Translations under genes and position numbers: made by a program | The notes under the pieces: model-generated | Databases searched by the model: none | Told to the model about the DNA's origin: nothing | What the model saw: the letters and a program-made list of their open reading frames with translations, nothing else | Shown: piece by piece, positions 25,719 to 34,741 of the stretch | Position numbering within the stretch: the stretch's first letter is position 1 | Layout of the letters: each line of letters begins with the position of its first letter | NCBI RefSeq assembly: GCF_900156735.1 | Contig: NZ_FTOL01000001.1 | Location: 248,001 to 312,000 of the forward strand | DNA length: 64,000 bases | Origin: Chryseobacterium ureilyticum | Lineage (GTDB): Bacteria; Bacteroidota; Bacteroidia; Flavobacteriales; Weeksellaceae | Direction: 5' to 3'

Positions 25719-26998
25719 GATACAGCGATATATTCCAGTTGGGTTTTAATAATCTTCATAACTTCATCACGGATGGCGAGGGCATCAGTATAAGGCAAAT
25801 ACCCTTCACTTCCTACAAAAGAAAAATCCATTTTTCCACGGTACGTTGAAACTACCATTGTTGTTGTATTCCCTAACGGACCAATGACCGAAGGACTGAA
25901 AATAGTATCAACACTAAATTCTTTATACTCGTGAGGAATCTGAATGCGTCCCAGATTGGAAAACATACAGTCGTTGGATGATTTTCCGTTCTTTAAAAGC
26001 TTGGTGAAATTATTCAGCGCATCATGCCCGGATTCCATTACCATCATGGTAATATAAGGGTCAAGCTTAGAGGTTTTACGCTCTACAGAAGCCTGCATGG
26101 CATGTAAATTCTCTATAAAACTCAGTTTTTCATTAGCAGAAACTACGATCATCAGCCCAAAAGCAAAAATATGGTCGTTCTTCACCTGCGTAGCAAAACG
26201 TCTGATATCTACAGGACAGGACACTTTATTGAAAGCTCCGGTTCCTTTTATTTTCTTGAATGCCTGAAGCAAAGCAGCACTTAAAAACGTGTTCACGGTA
26301 GCACCATTGGCTTTGCAATAGGAAATCAGTTGCTGGCTTACGCTTTCATCTACTTTCCAATTGATTAAATAATCATTTTGACGGTCAATAGATTTTTTGC
26401 CAGTAGGAATAACTTTAATGGCTGTAGCCGCTAATCTTCCAATGAATTTGGCTTTTAATTTTTTCTTCCGGCTGTTTAAAATATTTGCCGGAACTACATC
26501 CTGAATACCTAAAATTGGACTTTCTATCCCAATATCGGCTTTCGGATTATCCAATACCTTTAAAAACTCATAAAGGAAGGCCATTGCAGAACCACCATCG
26601 CATAAACAATGGTGGAACGCAAACAGCATGTCAGAAACGTCTTCCCCCTTGATCCAGACAAACCGGATAAGAGGCAATTTTTTAGGATCGAATAACGTAT
26701 TCCATTCCCTTTTGGATTCTTCCTGCCACTGATCTTCTCCTTTTCTAGCAATAATTCGCACCGGAATGGAGATCGGGTTTTCAGGAACATCAAACCAAGG
26801 GATATTTTGATCATCGTGAGCAATAAGGGCTCTTAACCACGGATGTTTTTGCTGGATCTGAGCCAAAGCCTGCTGGATATCCTTCAATGTAAAGGTACCT
26901 CTGAGCCTGAAAGGGATCACCGCATTGAACGGTTCTGTTCCGTCTCCCAGTAACATTCGCTCACCAAATAATAATCTTCTTTTAATAGGTTGGTTCAT
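25715..26998 (-). CDS. Condensation-domain-like acyltransferase A
   Basis: 427 residues, paralogue of the following gene; both begin alike (KRRLLFGERML / KRKLMMVERIM) and share the second-half blocks (PVDIRRFATQ, NLGRIQIPHEYKEFSVDTIF). Here the motif is the complete HHCLCDGG near residue 132, so activity is likely. Family members transfer acyl groups from CoA or carrier protein to alcohols or amines. Two such enzymes in tandem after a two-module glycosyltransferase suggest two acylations of the sugar or lipid. It starts 3 nt after the glycosyltransferase stop. Confidence 0.82.
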   Translation of the reverse strand: MNQPIKRRLLFGERMLLGDGTEPFNAVIPFRLRGTFTLKDIQQALAQIQQKHPWLRALIAHDDQNIPWFDVPENPISIPVRIIARKGEDQWQEESKREWNTLFDPKKLPLIRFVWIKGEDVSDMLFAFHHCLCDGGSAMAFLYEFLKVLDNPKADIGIESPILGIQDVVPANILNSRKKKLKAKFIGRLAATAIKVIPTGKKSIDRQNDYLINWKVDESVSQQLISYCKANGATVNTFLSAALLQAFKKIKGTGAFNKVSCPVDIRRFATQVKNDHIFAFGLMIVVSANEKLSFIENLHAMQASVERKTSKLDPYITMMVMESGHDALNNFTKLLKNGKSSNDCMFSNLGRIQIPHEYKEFSVDTIFSPSVIGPLGNTTTMVVSTYRGKMDFSFVGSEGYLPYTDALAIRDEVMKIIKTQLEYIAVS

Positions 26999-27001
26999 AG
27001 G

Positions 27002-29404
27002 CTATACAGACGCTAATGTGGAATGTTCCTGTACAAAGTTTTCCAATAATTCTACTGCTTTATCATTACCTCCGGCAAGATTGAATGTATTTCGTACTTC
27101 CTGGGCTGCAGCTCTGTATTTAGGATTTTCCAGTAATTCAAAAACGGTTTCACGAAGAGCCTCTACACGCAGTCTCTTGTATCGGATGCTGATTCCGCAG
27201 CCTGCCTGCTCAATTAATTTCGCAATATGGAAATGGTCATAAGCAATAGGCGTGATCAACATCGGTAACCCATTACGGAAAGTATCATTTACTGTATTGA
27301 AACCTCCGTGGCAAATGACCATATCCATTCTTTGCATCACTGCAGATTGGGGCACGAAGCTGTTTACAATAAAATTCTCCGGCCATTCTTCAAAAATTTC
27401 CGGTGGAGTAGCGGCAATCACGGTTACCGGCTGATCTTTAAATGCAGCAATAATCTTTTCAAAGAAAGCTTTTCTGATGTCTACCAATAAAGTTCCCAGT
27501 GATACAAAGATCTTTGGAGTGGTAGAAGCATTTAATTTATCCCAGTCAAAAGGAGCATCGTTCGGACGACCTTTTACAGGACCTACAAATTTCATATGCG
27601 ATGGTACCGTATCAAAACCGGCAAAGGCTTGTGACGTAAATACCATATTCAGTTTATGCGAATGGATGTAAATACCTTCCTCATGAATGCCTACTTCTTT
27701 TTGTAGGTCTTTGATGAGGTTTTGCTGCCATTCCCAGATTTTAGGGGCACTTTTTTCAGTATCTCCCATCACGTCCGGTGGAACAGGGGTAGTCGTTACG
27801 CAAGGAATATTATGTTTGTGAGCGAAAAGTGCACCTCCAAAAGTGATACAGTCATTCACGATCACATCAGGCATCCAGCTTTCTGTTAATCGAGTTAATC
27901 CTGGCATCATCATTTTAGCGAAAGGAACATACGTTTCTTCTAGTGCTAATTTCATCACTTCAGGACCTGAACAAGCTGGTCCGTCATCCTGTCTTTTTAA
28001 AATACGGGCAATTTCTTCCTGATACGGGATAAGATCTTCTTCAGGGTAGAAGTAAGAACCTCCTTCCGGAATATGTTTGCTGTCTAAAAGCGTAATTCCG
28101 AACCATTTTACTTCATGGCCACGGGCAATCAGACTGGCTCCCACACTTAATGTAGGGCTTACATGTCCGAAAAACGGCGGAACAACGAATAAAAATTTAG
28201 ACGGTTTTTCTGGTTTTGAAGTCTTTGTGATCGCTTCTTCCAATAAATTAGCGGCTGTAGATGCTCCTCCTGCTTCCATAAAAGATTGTCCTACTTTTTG
28301 AGCTGCCTCACGATAGCCCGGGTTATGTAATATTTGCTGTACTGCCTCTCTCAAATGATTGGCTTTAAATCTGTTGAAATTAAGTCTCTCACCTGCTTCC
28401 GTACGGACCACACGTCCTGCAACATGCGACTGGTCATAGGCAATAGGAATGACTACCAAAGGAATCCCGTTGGATAAGGTTTCAGAAACGGTATTGTGAC
28501 CGCCATGGCAAACCACACCATCTAGATGAGGTAACAGATCCAATTGAGGAACCTGCTGATAGACCATAAAATTATCCGGCCATTGCTCGAAAAGTTGTGG
28601 ATCAGAAACTACAACAACGGTTAAATCTTCCTCTTTAAAAGCATCCACAACCTTTTGGAAGAATGCTTTTTTATGATCGTGATCGAAAGTGGTTCCGATG
28701 CTTACTAAAATCTTTTTGTTGGTGGCATTTTTCAATCTGTCCCAATCAAACTCACAAGAGATACGACGCTCTGTAAGAACGGGTCCTGTGAATTTGTATT
28801 GAGGTTCCAGATCTTCCATTTCCCCAAAGAAATAATTTGAAGTTAAAACAAGGGCCAAAAGATCTGAAGTGGCCAGAGAACGCTCTTCATGAAAACCTAA
28901 TTCTTTCTGCAGATCAATGATCTGATTGACTTCCCATTCGTGAACTTTAGGTAGTTCATTCATGATTTTAATGGCAGCCGGAGCGGTAACGGAAGTTGCA
29001 CAAGGAATTCCTAATGCTTTGGCAGCTACCGGAGCTGCAAATAACTGATGATCACCGATGATTAAATCGGGTTGGTATGTTTTTAATAAAGCAACAAGTC
29101 CATTATAGCAATGTCTGTTCAACGGAATAAGAACTTCTTCGTAAAGGAACTTCACGCTGTCGATTCCGTAGACTACTTTTTTGGAAATAATATCGAGATA
29201 CTGTTCGCTTTCTTTCTTTTCTGCGTCGGTCTGATCGTATTGGATCAGTAATAATTTTCCGCCCTCCGGAAGTTTAGCCTCTAACGTAGGGTCAAGGCTG
29301 ATCCATGCTACTTCGTGCCCTCTTTCCAACAGAGTAGCACCGATGCTTAGGGTAGGATTGACATGTCCTGTCAAGGGTGGAACTATAAATGCAAATTTAG
29401 CCAT
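27002..29404 (-). CDS. Tandem-fused GT1 (MGT/UGT-like) glycosyltransferase
   Basis: 800 residues made of two complete GT-B glycosyltransferases joined head to tail. Module 1 (about 1-395) opens with FIVPPLTGHVNPTLSIGATL and has the donor-site block VVCHGGHNTVSETLSNGIPL near 300. Module 2 (about 400-800) opens with FLFVVPPFFGHVSPTLSVGA and has VICHGGFNTVNDTFRNGLP near 697. Both keep the HGGxNTV nucleotide-sugar motif, so both look active. Family members use UDP-sugars and add them to lipids or polyketides in the cytoplasm or at the membrane face. One protein could add two sugars in sequence. The fusion is intact, with no stop or frameshift at the border. Its start overlaps the hydrolase by 8 nt. 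Confidence 0.88.
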   Translation of the reverse strand: MAKFAFIVPPLTGHVNPTLSIGATLLERGHEVAWISLDPTLEAKLPEGGKLLLIQYDQTDAEKKESEQYLDIISKKVVYGIDSVKFLYEEVLIPLNRHCYNGLVALLKTYQPDLIIGDHQLFAAPVAAKALGIPCATSVTAPAAIKIMNELPKVHEWEVNQIIDLQKELGFHEERSLATSDLLALVLTSNYFFGEMEDLEPQYKFTGPVLTERRISCEFDWDRLKNATNKKILVSIGTTFDHDHKKAFFQKVVDAFKEEDLTVVVVSDPQLFEQWPDNFMVYQQVPQLDLLPHLDGVVCHGGHNTVSETLSNGIPLVVIPIAYDQSHVAGRVVRTEAGERLNFNRFKANHLREAVQQILHNPGYREAAQKVGQSFMEAGGASTAANLLEEAITKTSKPEKPSKFLFVVPPFFGHVSPTLSVGASLIARGHEVKWFGITLLDSKHIPEGGSYFYPEEDLIPYQEEIARILKRQDDGPACSGPEVMKLALEETYVPFAKMMMPGLTRLTESWMPDVIVNDCITFGGALFAHKHNIPCVTTTPVPPDVMGDTEKSAPKIWEWQQNLIKDLQKEVGIHEEGIYIHSHKLNMVFTSQAFAGFDTVPSHMKFVGPVKGRPNDAPFDWDKLNASTTPKIFVSLGTLLVDIRKAFFEKIIAAFKDQPVTVIAATPPEIFEEWPENFIVNSFVPQSAVMQRMDMVICHGGFNTVNDTFRNGLPMLITPIAYDHFHIAKLIEQAGCGISIRYKRLRVEALRETVFELLENPKYRAAAQEVRNTFNLAGGNDKAVELLENFVQEHSTLASV

Positions 29405-30179
29405 GGTTCTTCGTTAAAATATTAGATAAAAACTGAGCGATCGTCTCTGCAATAAGCTGAGGTTCCTGAATCGGAATATTGTGATCGCCGGAGATTAATT
29501 CAAGTTCGGATGAACCGATTTGAGCCTGCAGCCATTCTCCTGTAGGTCTGCAGTTGGAATCAGCACCGTAAAGCAATAAAGTAGAAGCTGTCAATCCATT
29601 GAAATCGGCTTCGCCAAGGAAATGTTTTTCCTTAATCATATCTGCTTTGATGCTGGTTTGATTAAACAGAAACTCATACATACGATGGTTCTTTTCCATT
29701 TGTCTTTTGCCCATCTGCACTTTGGTAGTATCTGTAAAATTGGCTACATAATGCTCAAGGAATTCCTTGCTGTATTCATCAATGATGTTACGGGCTTTTT
29801 CGTCCTGAGGATCCGGAGCTTCCATCACCACCAGTTGATTAACGCGTTCAGGGTATTTCAATGCTGTTTTTAAAGCAATAAGACCGCCGAAGCTATAGCC
29901 TACAAGATGTACTTTTTCCAGTTGAAGGTGATCTATTAAACCAATCAGATCGGATGACATGTTTTCAAGGTCGTACCCATCCAAAAAACGTTCACTCATA
30001 CCGTGACTTTTCAGATCGTACATCACCACATGGAAATGTTTTGCCAGAATAGGGGCAATATTAAAATAATAAATGGACAGGTTACTGAACATACCGTGGA
30101 TTAAGACCACGGTTTGTTCGGCTCCTTTATTGAGTTCCTGTATATGAACTTGTCTGTTATTGACAGTGATTATTGGCAT
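29397..30179 (-). CDS. Alpha/beta hydrolase, possible chain-release or acyl-transfer enzyme
   Basis: 260 residues, canonical alpha/beta hydrolase. Oxyanion block VVLIHGMFSN, nucleophile elbow GYSFGG (Ser near 94), a later Asp in LLYGADSNCRP, and His in SGDHNIPIQEP complete the triad. No signal peptide. Placed between ACP and glycosyltransferase genes and overlapping both (10 nt with the ACP, 8 nt with the GT), it probably releases or edits the acyl chain from the ACPs as a type II thioesterase-like enzyme. The giant synthases carry no thioesterase of their own, which supports this. Confidence 0.82.
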   Translation of the reverse strand: MPIITVNNRQVHIQELNKGAEQTVVLIHGMFSNLSIYYFNIAPILAKHFHVVMYDLKSHGMSERFLDGYDLENMSSDLIGLIDHLQLEKVHLVGYSFGGLIALKTALKYPERVNQLVVMEAPDPQDEKARNIIDEYSKEFLEHYVANFTDTTKVQMGKRQMEKNHRMYEFLFNQTSIKADMIKEKHFLGEADFNGLTASTLLLYGADSNCRPTGEWLQAQIGSSELELISGDHNIPIQEPQLIAETIAQFLSNILTKNHG

Positions 30180-30469
30180 TCGTAGATATAATTGATGATC
30201 ATACTAAGGTCAAGATTAATAAGCTGGTCAAGATCCATAGAAGATAACCAACCTGTAAAGTCGATCTGATCGCCAAAATGCGCCTTGATCTTTTCAGAGA
30301 AAGAGACAATCTCGATGCTGTCCATTTCAAGATCTTTGGTGAATGAACTTTCCGGAGTAATGTCCATCTCCTCTACAAATTCAGCACCTATCACTTCAGT
30401 AATAAAACCTTTTAATAATGTAAAAAGTTCTTCGTGGTTCATTTTTAATGTTGCGTTTACAGTGTCCAT
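30170..30469 (-). CDS. Discrete acyl carrier protein
   Basis: 99 residues with the phosphopantetheine site LEMDSIEIV (Ser51). Two starts are possible: ATG at 30469, which overlaps the end of the upstream synthase by 13 nt, or ATG at 30442 (MNHEELF), where the ACP fold begins; the overlap favours coupling either way. It differs from the two ACPs inside the first synthase (SIDSIKR), so it may serve a different step: loading, transfer to the acyltransferases, or release. It could be activated by the phosphopantetheinyl transferase fused to the synthase next door. Confidence 0.88.
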   Translation of the reverse strand: MDTVNATLKMNHEELFTLLKGFITEVIGAEFVEEMDITPESSFTKDLEMDSIEIVSFSEKIKAHFGDQIDFTGWLSSMDLDQLINLDLSMIINYIYECQ

Positions 30470-33400
30470 CCGATAATATAATTTTTATGTTTAATAGTTT
30501 TGATTTCAATAGTGTTGATCCACAAGTGATCGTCTTTTATTTGTTCTACTTCGAAGGCTTTTGGATTTCCTTTCAATCCGGTTCCTAAGAATTTTCCGTA
30601 GGCTTCTTTGGCTACCCAGAAACGGGTGGTCCATTCTGCCTGATCTTTTCCTTTTAATAAGGCTAATTCGTTGTCTGTAAATACCAAATCATAGAATCCT
30701 TCGCTGCGTTCTTCCATGAGTTCCATATCGATTCCTACAGATTTGCCATATCTTGCAATTCCCACAGCTTCTTTTCCTTTGTGAGCGAGTGAAATATGAA
30801 TGTCCTCTGTAAAATCACTGATGAGGTAAGGTTTCCCCACTTCATCGGAACGGATTTCAAAGGTAATCGGGAAGCAGGCATGATTTTTTTCCTGACGAAG
30901 AAGGTTTCTCACGGCATCTTTCACGGCAACACGGCTTACCATCCAGTTTTTCTTCTTGTTGGGTAATAATTGCAGATGATGTTGTTTTTCCGTTTGGTTG
31001 AAATATCTTTTCAGGATAAAATCCCATGAAGCGACTCTGGTATAGGCCTGGTGGAAGAAAAATACTTCCGGAGCAATCTCTTCAGAAAGTCGGTTGTGCA
31101 ATGGCGACATAGAAACATTCCATAGTGCGGCATCAATTTCCAGTCTTCTGTTCTGCCAGCCTGTGATGGCACACCATACTTTTCCGTCTCTTTTCAGGAT
31201 AATATTGGCGATGGCAAATTCATCGTTAAGCCCAGTCTGCATACAGGTGCATTCAAAAATACCTTCCTGATCGTGCATGTCTCCGAAGAATTCAATATCT
31301 CTGATCTTCACCGGGAAGGCGATACGGTCTTTCACTAAAGTAAGCTGCAGCCAAAGTCCGAATAACTGTCCGGCATTATCCAATAGAGAACCTTTTCCGC
31401 CATTTCCTTTGATCTTTCCTATAATTCCTTTAGTTCCAACCGCTGAAACTTCAGTAATTCCCTGGTATTTGTCACCATGGAACATGTGCATGTCGTAGAT
31501 TTCTTCAGGGGTTCTTTCAATCGGTAAAAGATCACCAATGGAAAGATTGAAGGTTGGAGTAGGAACAGGTCCTGATTTTAAGGTGACTTCTGCATTGGCG
31601 AAGTTCTCAATATCCAGATACGCATGATTTTCATCACGCCATTGTCCTTTCACGGTTTTCTCAAAAGGCTGCGCTACGTTCATCCATTGGAATACACTTA
31701 CATTCATGATTTTATGAACCTGTGTTCCCGGGATTTCCGCTTCTGCAATTTCTGCTAACTGTTCAAAGATCATGGTCATCGGGATGACCGGTTCCATATC
31801 CGCTACATGAGCCCATCCTTTAGGCTGTCTCAATAAGCTGTGATCGATCAGGTATGGATGACTTTCCAGCGTTACATACAGATCTTTTGTGAAAGTTTTA
31901 CTTTTCGGTGCTTGTGGAGCAGCATATTGTGCTACAGGAGCAACCTGAGCAGGACGTGGAATGGTAATCTCCGGACGGTTTTGGAATAGAGTAAGAACTT
32001 CTTCCTGCATACGGATCATATCGTTAACATTGTCCTGGAATGCCTGTACCAACGGATGACCACTTTTGGCAGTCATGGCTGAAGCTGAGGCAGTGTATTG
32101 TTTTGGTGTTTCAAAGGCTTGAGCTAAGGTTTTTACTTCCTTGAAATTTCGGATAATAGGTGATCCTAATTCCAGTTTAATGCCTTTTCCTGATGCTTTT
32201 TTTGATTGCTGTTGAAGCTCTAAAAAGTCAAGAGCAGTGGTTTTTCCTTCTACAAATAACGAAGCGACAACACGTTGTAGCTGTGCCAATGCAGAACGGG
32301 TAGGAACACTGGAAGGAATAGTGCTGAATGATTTTCCTTTCAAGGTATCATCAATAAATCCGATCAGTCCGCCAGTACCCACCTGAATGAATACTCTGGC
32401 TCCTTCTTCGTATAGTTTATCTGTCAGCTCACGGAAACGAACAGGCTCTACCAAATGCTCGGCACTCAGTTTTCTGATCGCTGCCTGATCTGCAGGATAA
32501 GGTTCTAAAGTCGTTGCAGACCATAACGGAATCTTCGTTTTCTGGAACTGTGCTTTTTCCATTCCGGCAAGGATTACATCCAGTTTATCAGCGATAAATG
32601 GAGAGTGGAATCCAGATTGGAAAGGCAGTACCTGATGGAAGATCTGTTTTGATTTTAATAATGGAACCAATTCATCCAATGCGGCATTGCTACCACAAAG
32701 AATCACCTGATTAGGGCAGTTGTCATTAGAAATATACAGGTCTGAAATTTCTGAAATAAAAGGCTGTACAACATCAATTCCGGCTCCGATGGCAATGAAT
32801 TTAGAATCTTTTAATTCAAAAGTTTCTGGATTCAATACATCGATTAAAGCTTTTACAGAATTGGCTTCTGCTAACTCTGATGAATATCCTGCCAGCCATT
32901 CTCCTAAACTGTGTCCTGCATTCATGTCTGGGATGATTCCCAATTTTTTCAATGAATTATCAAGGATACTACAGTTGTTGAAAATGTTTAAAGCATCGGT
33001 TAAAAGACCTTCACCTTCAGTTTCTATAGGAGCTGTTAATCCGAAATAACGGCTAACGCTATCTACTTCACCTTTTGCCAGACCATCTAAACCAGGAAAT
33101 ACAAAGGCTACTTTACCGCCGTCCTTTAATAACGGGGTAGAAGTGTACCAAATGTCCTGTTTATTTTTCCAGATCAGGTTTTTAGAAACAATTTTAATCG
33201 CTTTTTCTACTCTTGCAGGAGTCGGATCAAATATGGCTACTCTGAAATCTCCTTCTCCTAAAGTCGTATCGTTATTTTGTAATGCAGAAACCAATTCTGC
33301 ATGAGTCGGTCTTGCCAATAGCAATACTTTGTCTTTTTTCGGCATATCATAGCCTTCAAGAACAACGTGTGCATTGATTCCTCCAAAACCGAAAGCGTTT

Positions 33401-34722
33401 ACCGCTGCTACTTTTGGAAGTCCGGTTTTTGACCAGTTTTTAGCTTCCTGTACAGGCTCGAATCTTGTATTCTGCATGTCTGCAGTAGGATTCTCACAGT
33501 ACAATGTTGGTGGTAAAGTGTCATGATGTAAAGCTAGACAGGTTTTAATCAATCCTGCGATTCCGGCAGCCGGCATGGCATGTCCGATATTGGATTTTAC
33601 AGAACCGATTCCTGCTACCGGAGCAGCTTCTTCTTTTCCAAAGAACTGTGCTAAGGTCTGAAGTTCTGTTTTATCTCCAAGCGGAGTACCGGTACCATGG
33701 GCCTCAAGGTAACCCACTTTATTTTTATCCAGATCAGCATTGATCCAAGCTTGTTCTAAAGCTTTCAACTGACCTTTTACGGATGGGCTCATTACGCTGG
33801 TTCCGTTACCGTCACTGCTTACTCCCACGCCTTTAATCACTGCATAGATTTTATCCTGATCACGAACAGCGTCTTCCAGTCGTTTTAACACGACGAAACC
33901 ACAACCTTCCCCAATCAGTAATCCATCAGCATCCATACTGAACGGTTTGATCTGTTCCTGACGGGACATAGCTCCCAATTGAGCAAAAATACTCCAGAAA
34001 GCAGCGTTTTGTCCGGTGTGAACTCCTCCGGCGATCATCATATCGGAACGTCCTCTCTGAAGTTCCTGTACGGCATGATCTACAGCAATTAAAGCACTGG
34101 CACAAGCGGCATCCACTGTAAAAGCAACACCTCCAAGATCAAAACGGTTGGCTACCAATGAAGCTACCAGATTAGGAATTAATCCCATGGCAGTATCGGC
34201 AGCGAAACGTCCTTTGCGTTCCTGAAAAGCATGCTTTACTTTTTCAATATCAGCGGAAGATACCTGAGGCAGAAGTTCCTGCAATAAAGAGGAAATCTGT
34301 TCTCCGGTTCTTACAATTTCAATGGCACGGGTAGCTCCCGGCCCGGTATAATTTCCTTTCCCGATGATAATTCCTGCTTTTTCAAGAGATGTTTTCTTTT
34401 GAAATACACCTGCATCTTCTAAAGCTTTCTGAACTAAGTCAAGGGTCAGTAAATGATCGGGTTCTGTTCCTTCCACCGCAAGGGGTAAAATCCCAAAAGT
34501 GGTAGGATTGAACTCATAATCAGGAATAAACCCGCCTCGTTTGCAATAGAAACGATCGACAGGGTTGGTGGCATCGCTAAAATGCACCGGATCTATCCTA
34601 TCTGCCGGAGCGGATTGGGTAGAGTCTACTTTATTGACAATATTCTGCCAAAAAGTTTGGGCATCCTGCGCCCCGGGAAAGACGCAGGATAGTCCAACTA
34701 CAGCAACATCTGTTTTTTTCAT
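30457..34722 (-). CDS. PUFA/polyketide-type synthase 2: KS-AT-DH-phosphopantetheinyl transferase
   Basis: 1421 residues. KS (about 1-455): VDAACASALIAVD with Cys near 204, EAHGTGTPLGDKTEL and SNIGHAMPAAG, all catalytic residues present. AT (about 540-830): GHSLGEW near 605. Linker, then a hot-dog dehydratase-like region (about 950-1210, HPYLIDHSLLRQP). C-terminal 4'-phosphopantetheinyl transferase (about 1255-1421): VGIDMELMEE near 1329 and WVAKEAYGKFLG near 1369. No ACP, KR or thioesterase. A fused PPTase is known from enediyne and some PUFA-type synthases. It starts 19 nt after synthase 1. It should elongate and dehydrate chains carried on the ACPs of synthase 1 or the discrete ACP, and activate those ACPs. 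In PfaC the second KS is an inactive chain-length factor; here the KS keeps its Cys. Confidence 0.9.
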   Translation of the reverse strand: MKKTDVAVVGLSCVFPGAQDAQTFWQNIVNKVDSTQSAPADRIDPVHFSDATNPVDRFYCKRGGFIPDYEFNPTTFGILPLAVEGTEPDHLLTLDLVQKALEDAGVFQKKTSLEKAGIIIGKGNYTGPGATRAIEIVRTGEQISSLLQELLPQVSSADIEKVKHAFQERKGRFAADTAMGLIPNLVASLVANRFDLGGVAFTVDAACASALIAVDHAVQELQRGRSDMMIAGGVHTGQNAAFWSIFAQLGAMSRQEQIKPFSMDADGLLIGEGCGFVVLKRLEDAVRDQDKIYAVIKGVGVSSDGNGTSVMSPSVKGQLKALEQAWINADLDKNKVGYLEAHGTGTPLGDKTELQTLAQFFGKEEAAPVAGIGSVKSNIGHAMPAAGIAGLIKTCLALHHDTLPPTLYCENPTADMQNTRFEPVQEAKNWSKTGLPKVAAVNAFGFGGINAHVVLEGYDMPKKDKVLLLARPTHAELVSALQNNDTTLGEGDFRVAIFDPTPARVEKAIKIVSKNLIWKNKQDIWYTSTPLLKDGGKVAFVFPGLDGLAKGEVDSVSRYFGLTAPIETEGEGLLTDALNIFNNCSILDNSLKKLGIIPDMNAGHSLGEWLAGYSSELAEANSVKALIDVLNPETFELKDSKFIAIGAGIDVVQPFISEISDLYISNDNCPNQVILCGSNAALDELVPLLKSKQIFHQVLPFQSGFHSPFIADKLDVILAGMEKAQFQKTKIPLWSATTLEPYPADQAAIRKLSAEHLVEPVRFRELTDKLYEEGARVFIQVGTGGLIGFIDDTLKGKSFSTIPSSVPTRSALAQLQRVVASLFVEGKTTALDFLELQQQSKKASGKGIKLELGSPIIRNFKEVKTLAQAFETPKQYTASASAMTAKSGHPLVQAFQDNVNDMIRMQEEVLTLFQNRPEITIPRPAQVAPVAQYAAPQAPKSKTFTKDLYVTLESHPYLIDHSLLRQPKGWAHVADMEPVIPMTMIFEQLAEIAEAEIPGTQVHKIMNVSVFQWMNVAQPFEKTVKGQWRDENHAYLDIENFANAEVTLKSGPVPTPTFNLSIGDLLPIERTPEEIYDMHMFHGDKYQGITEVSAVGTKGIIGKIKGNGGKGSLLDNAGQLFGLWLQLTLVKDRIAFPVKIRDIEFFGDMHDQEGIFECTCMQTGLNDEFAIANIILKRDGKVWCAITGWQNRRLEIDAALWNVSMSPLHNRLSEEIAPEVFFFHQAYTRVASWDFILKRYFNQTEKQHHLQLLPNKKKNWMVSRVAVKDAVRNLLRQEKNHACFPITFEIRSDEVGKPYLISDFTEDIHISLAHKGKEAVGIARYGKSVGIDMELMEERSEGFYDLVFTDNELALLKGKDQAEWTTRFWVAKEAYGKFLGTGLKGNPKAFEVEQIKDDHLWINTIEIKTIKHKNYIIGWTL

Positions 34723-34741
34723 GCTTAGTGTATACAGAGGG

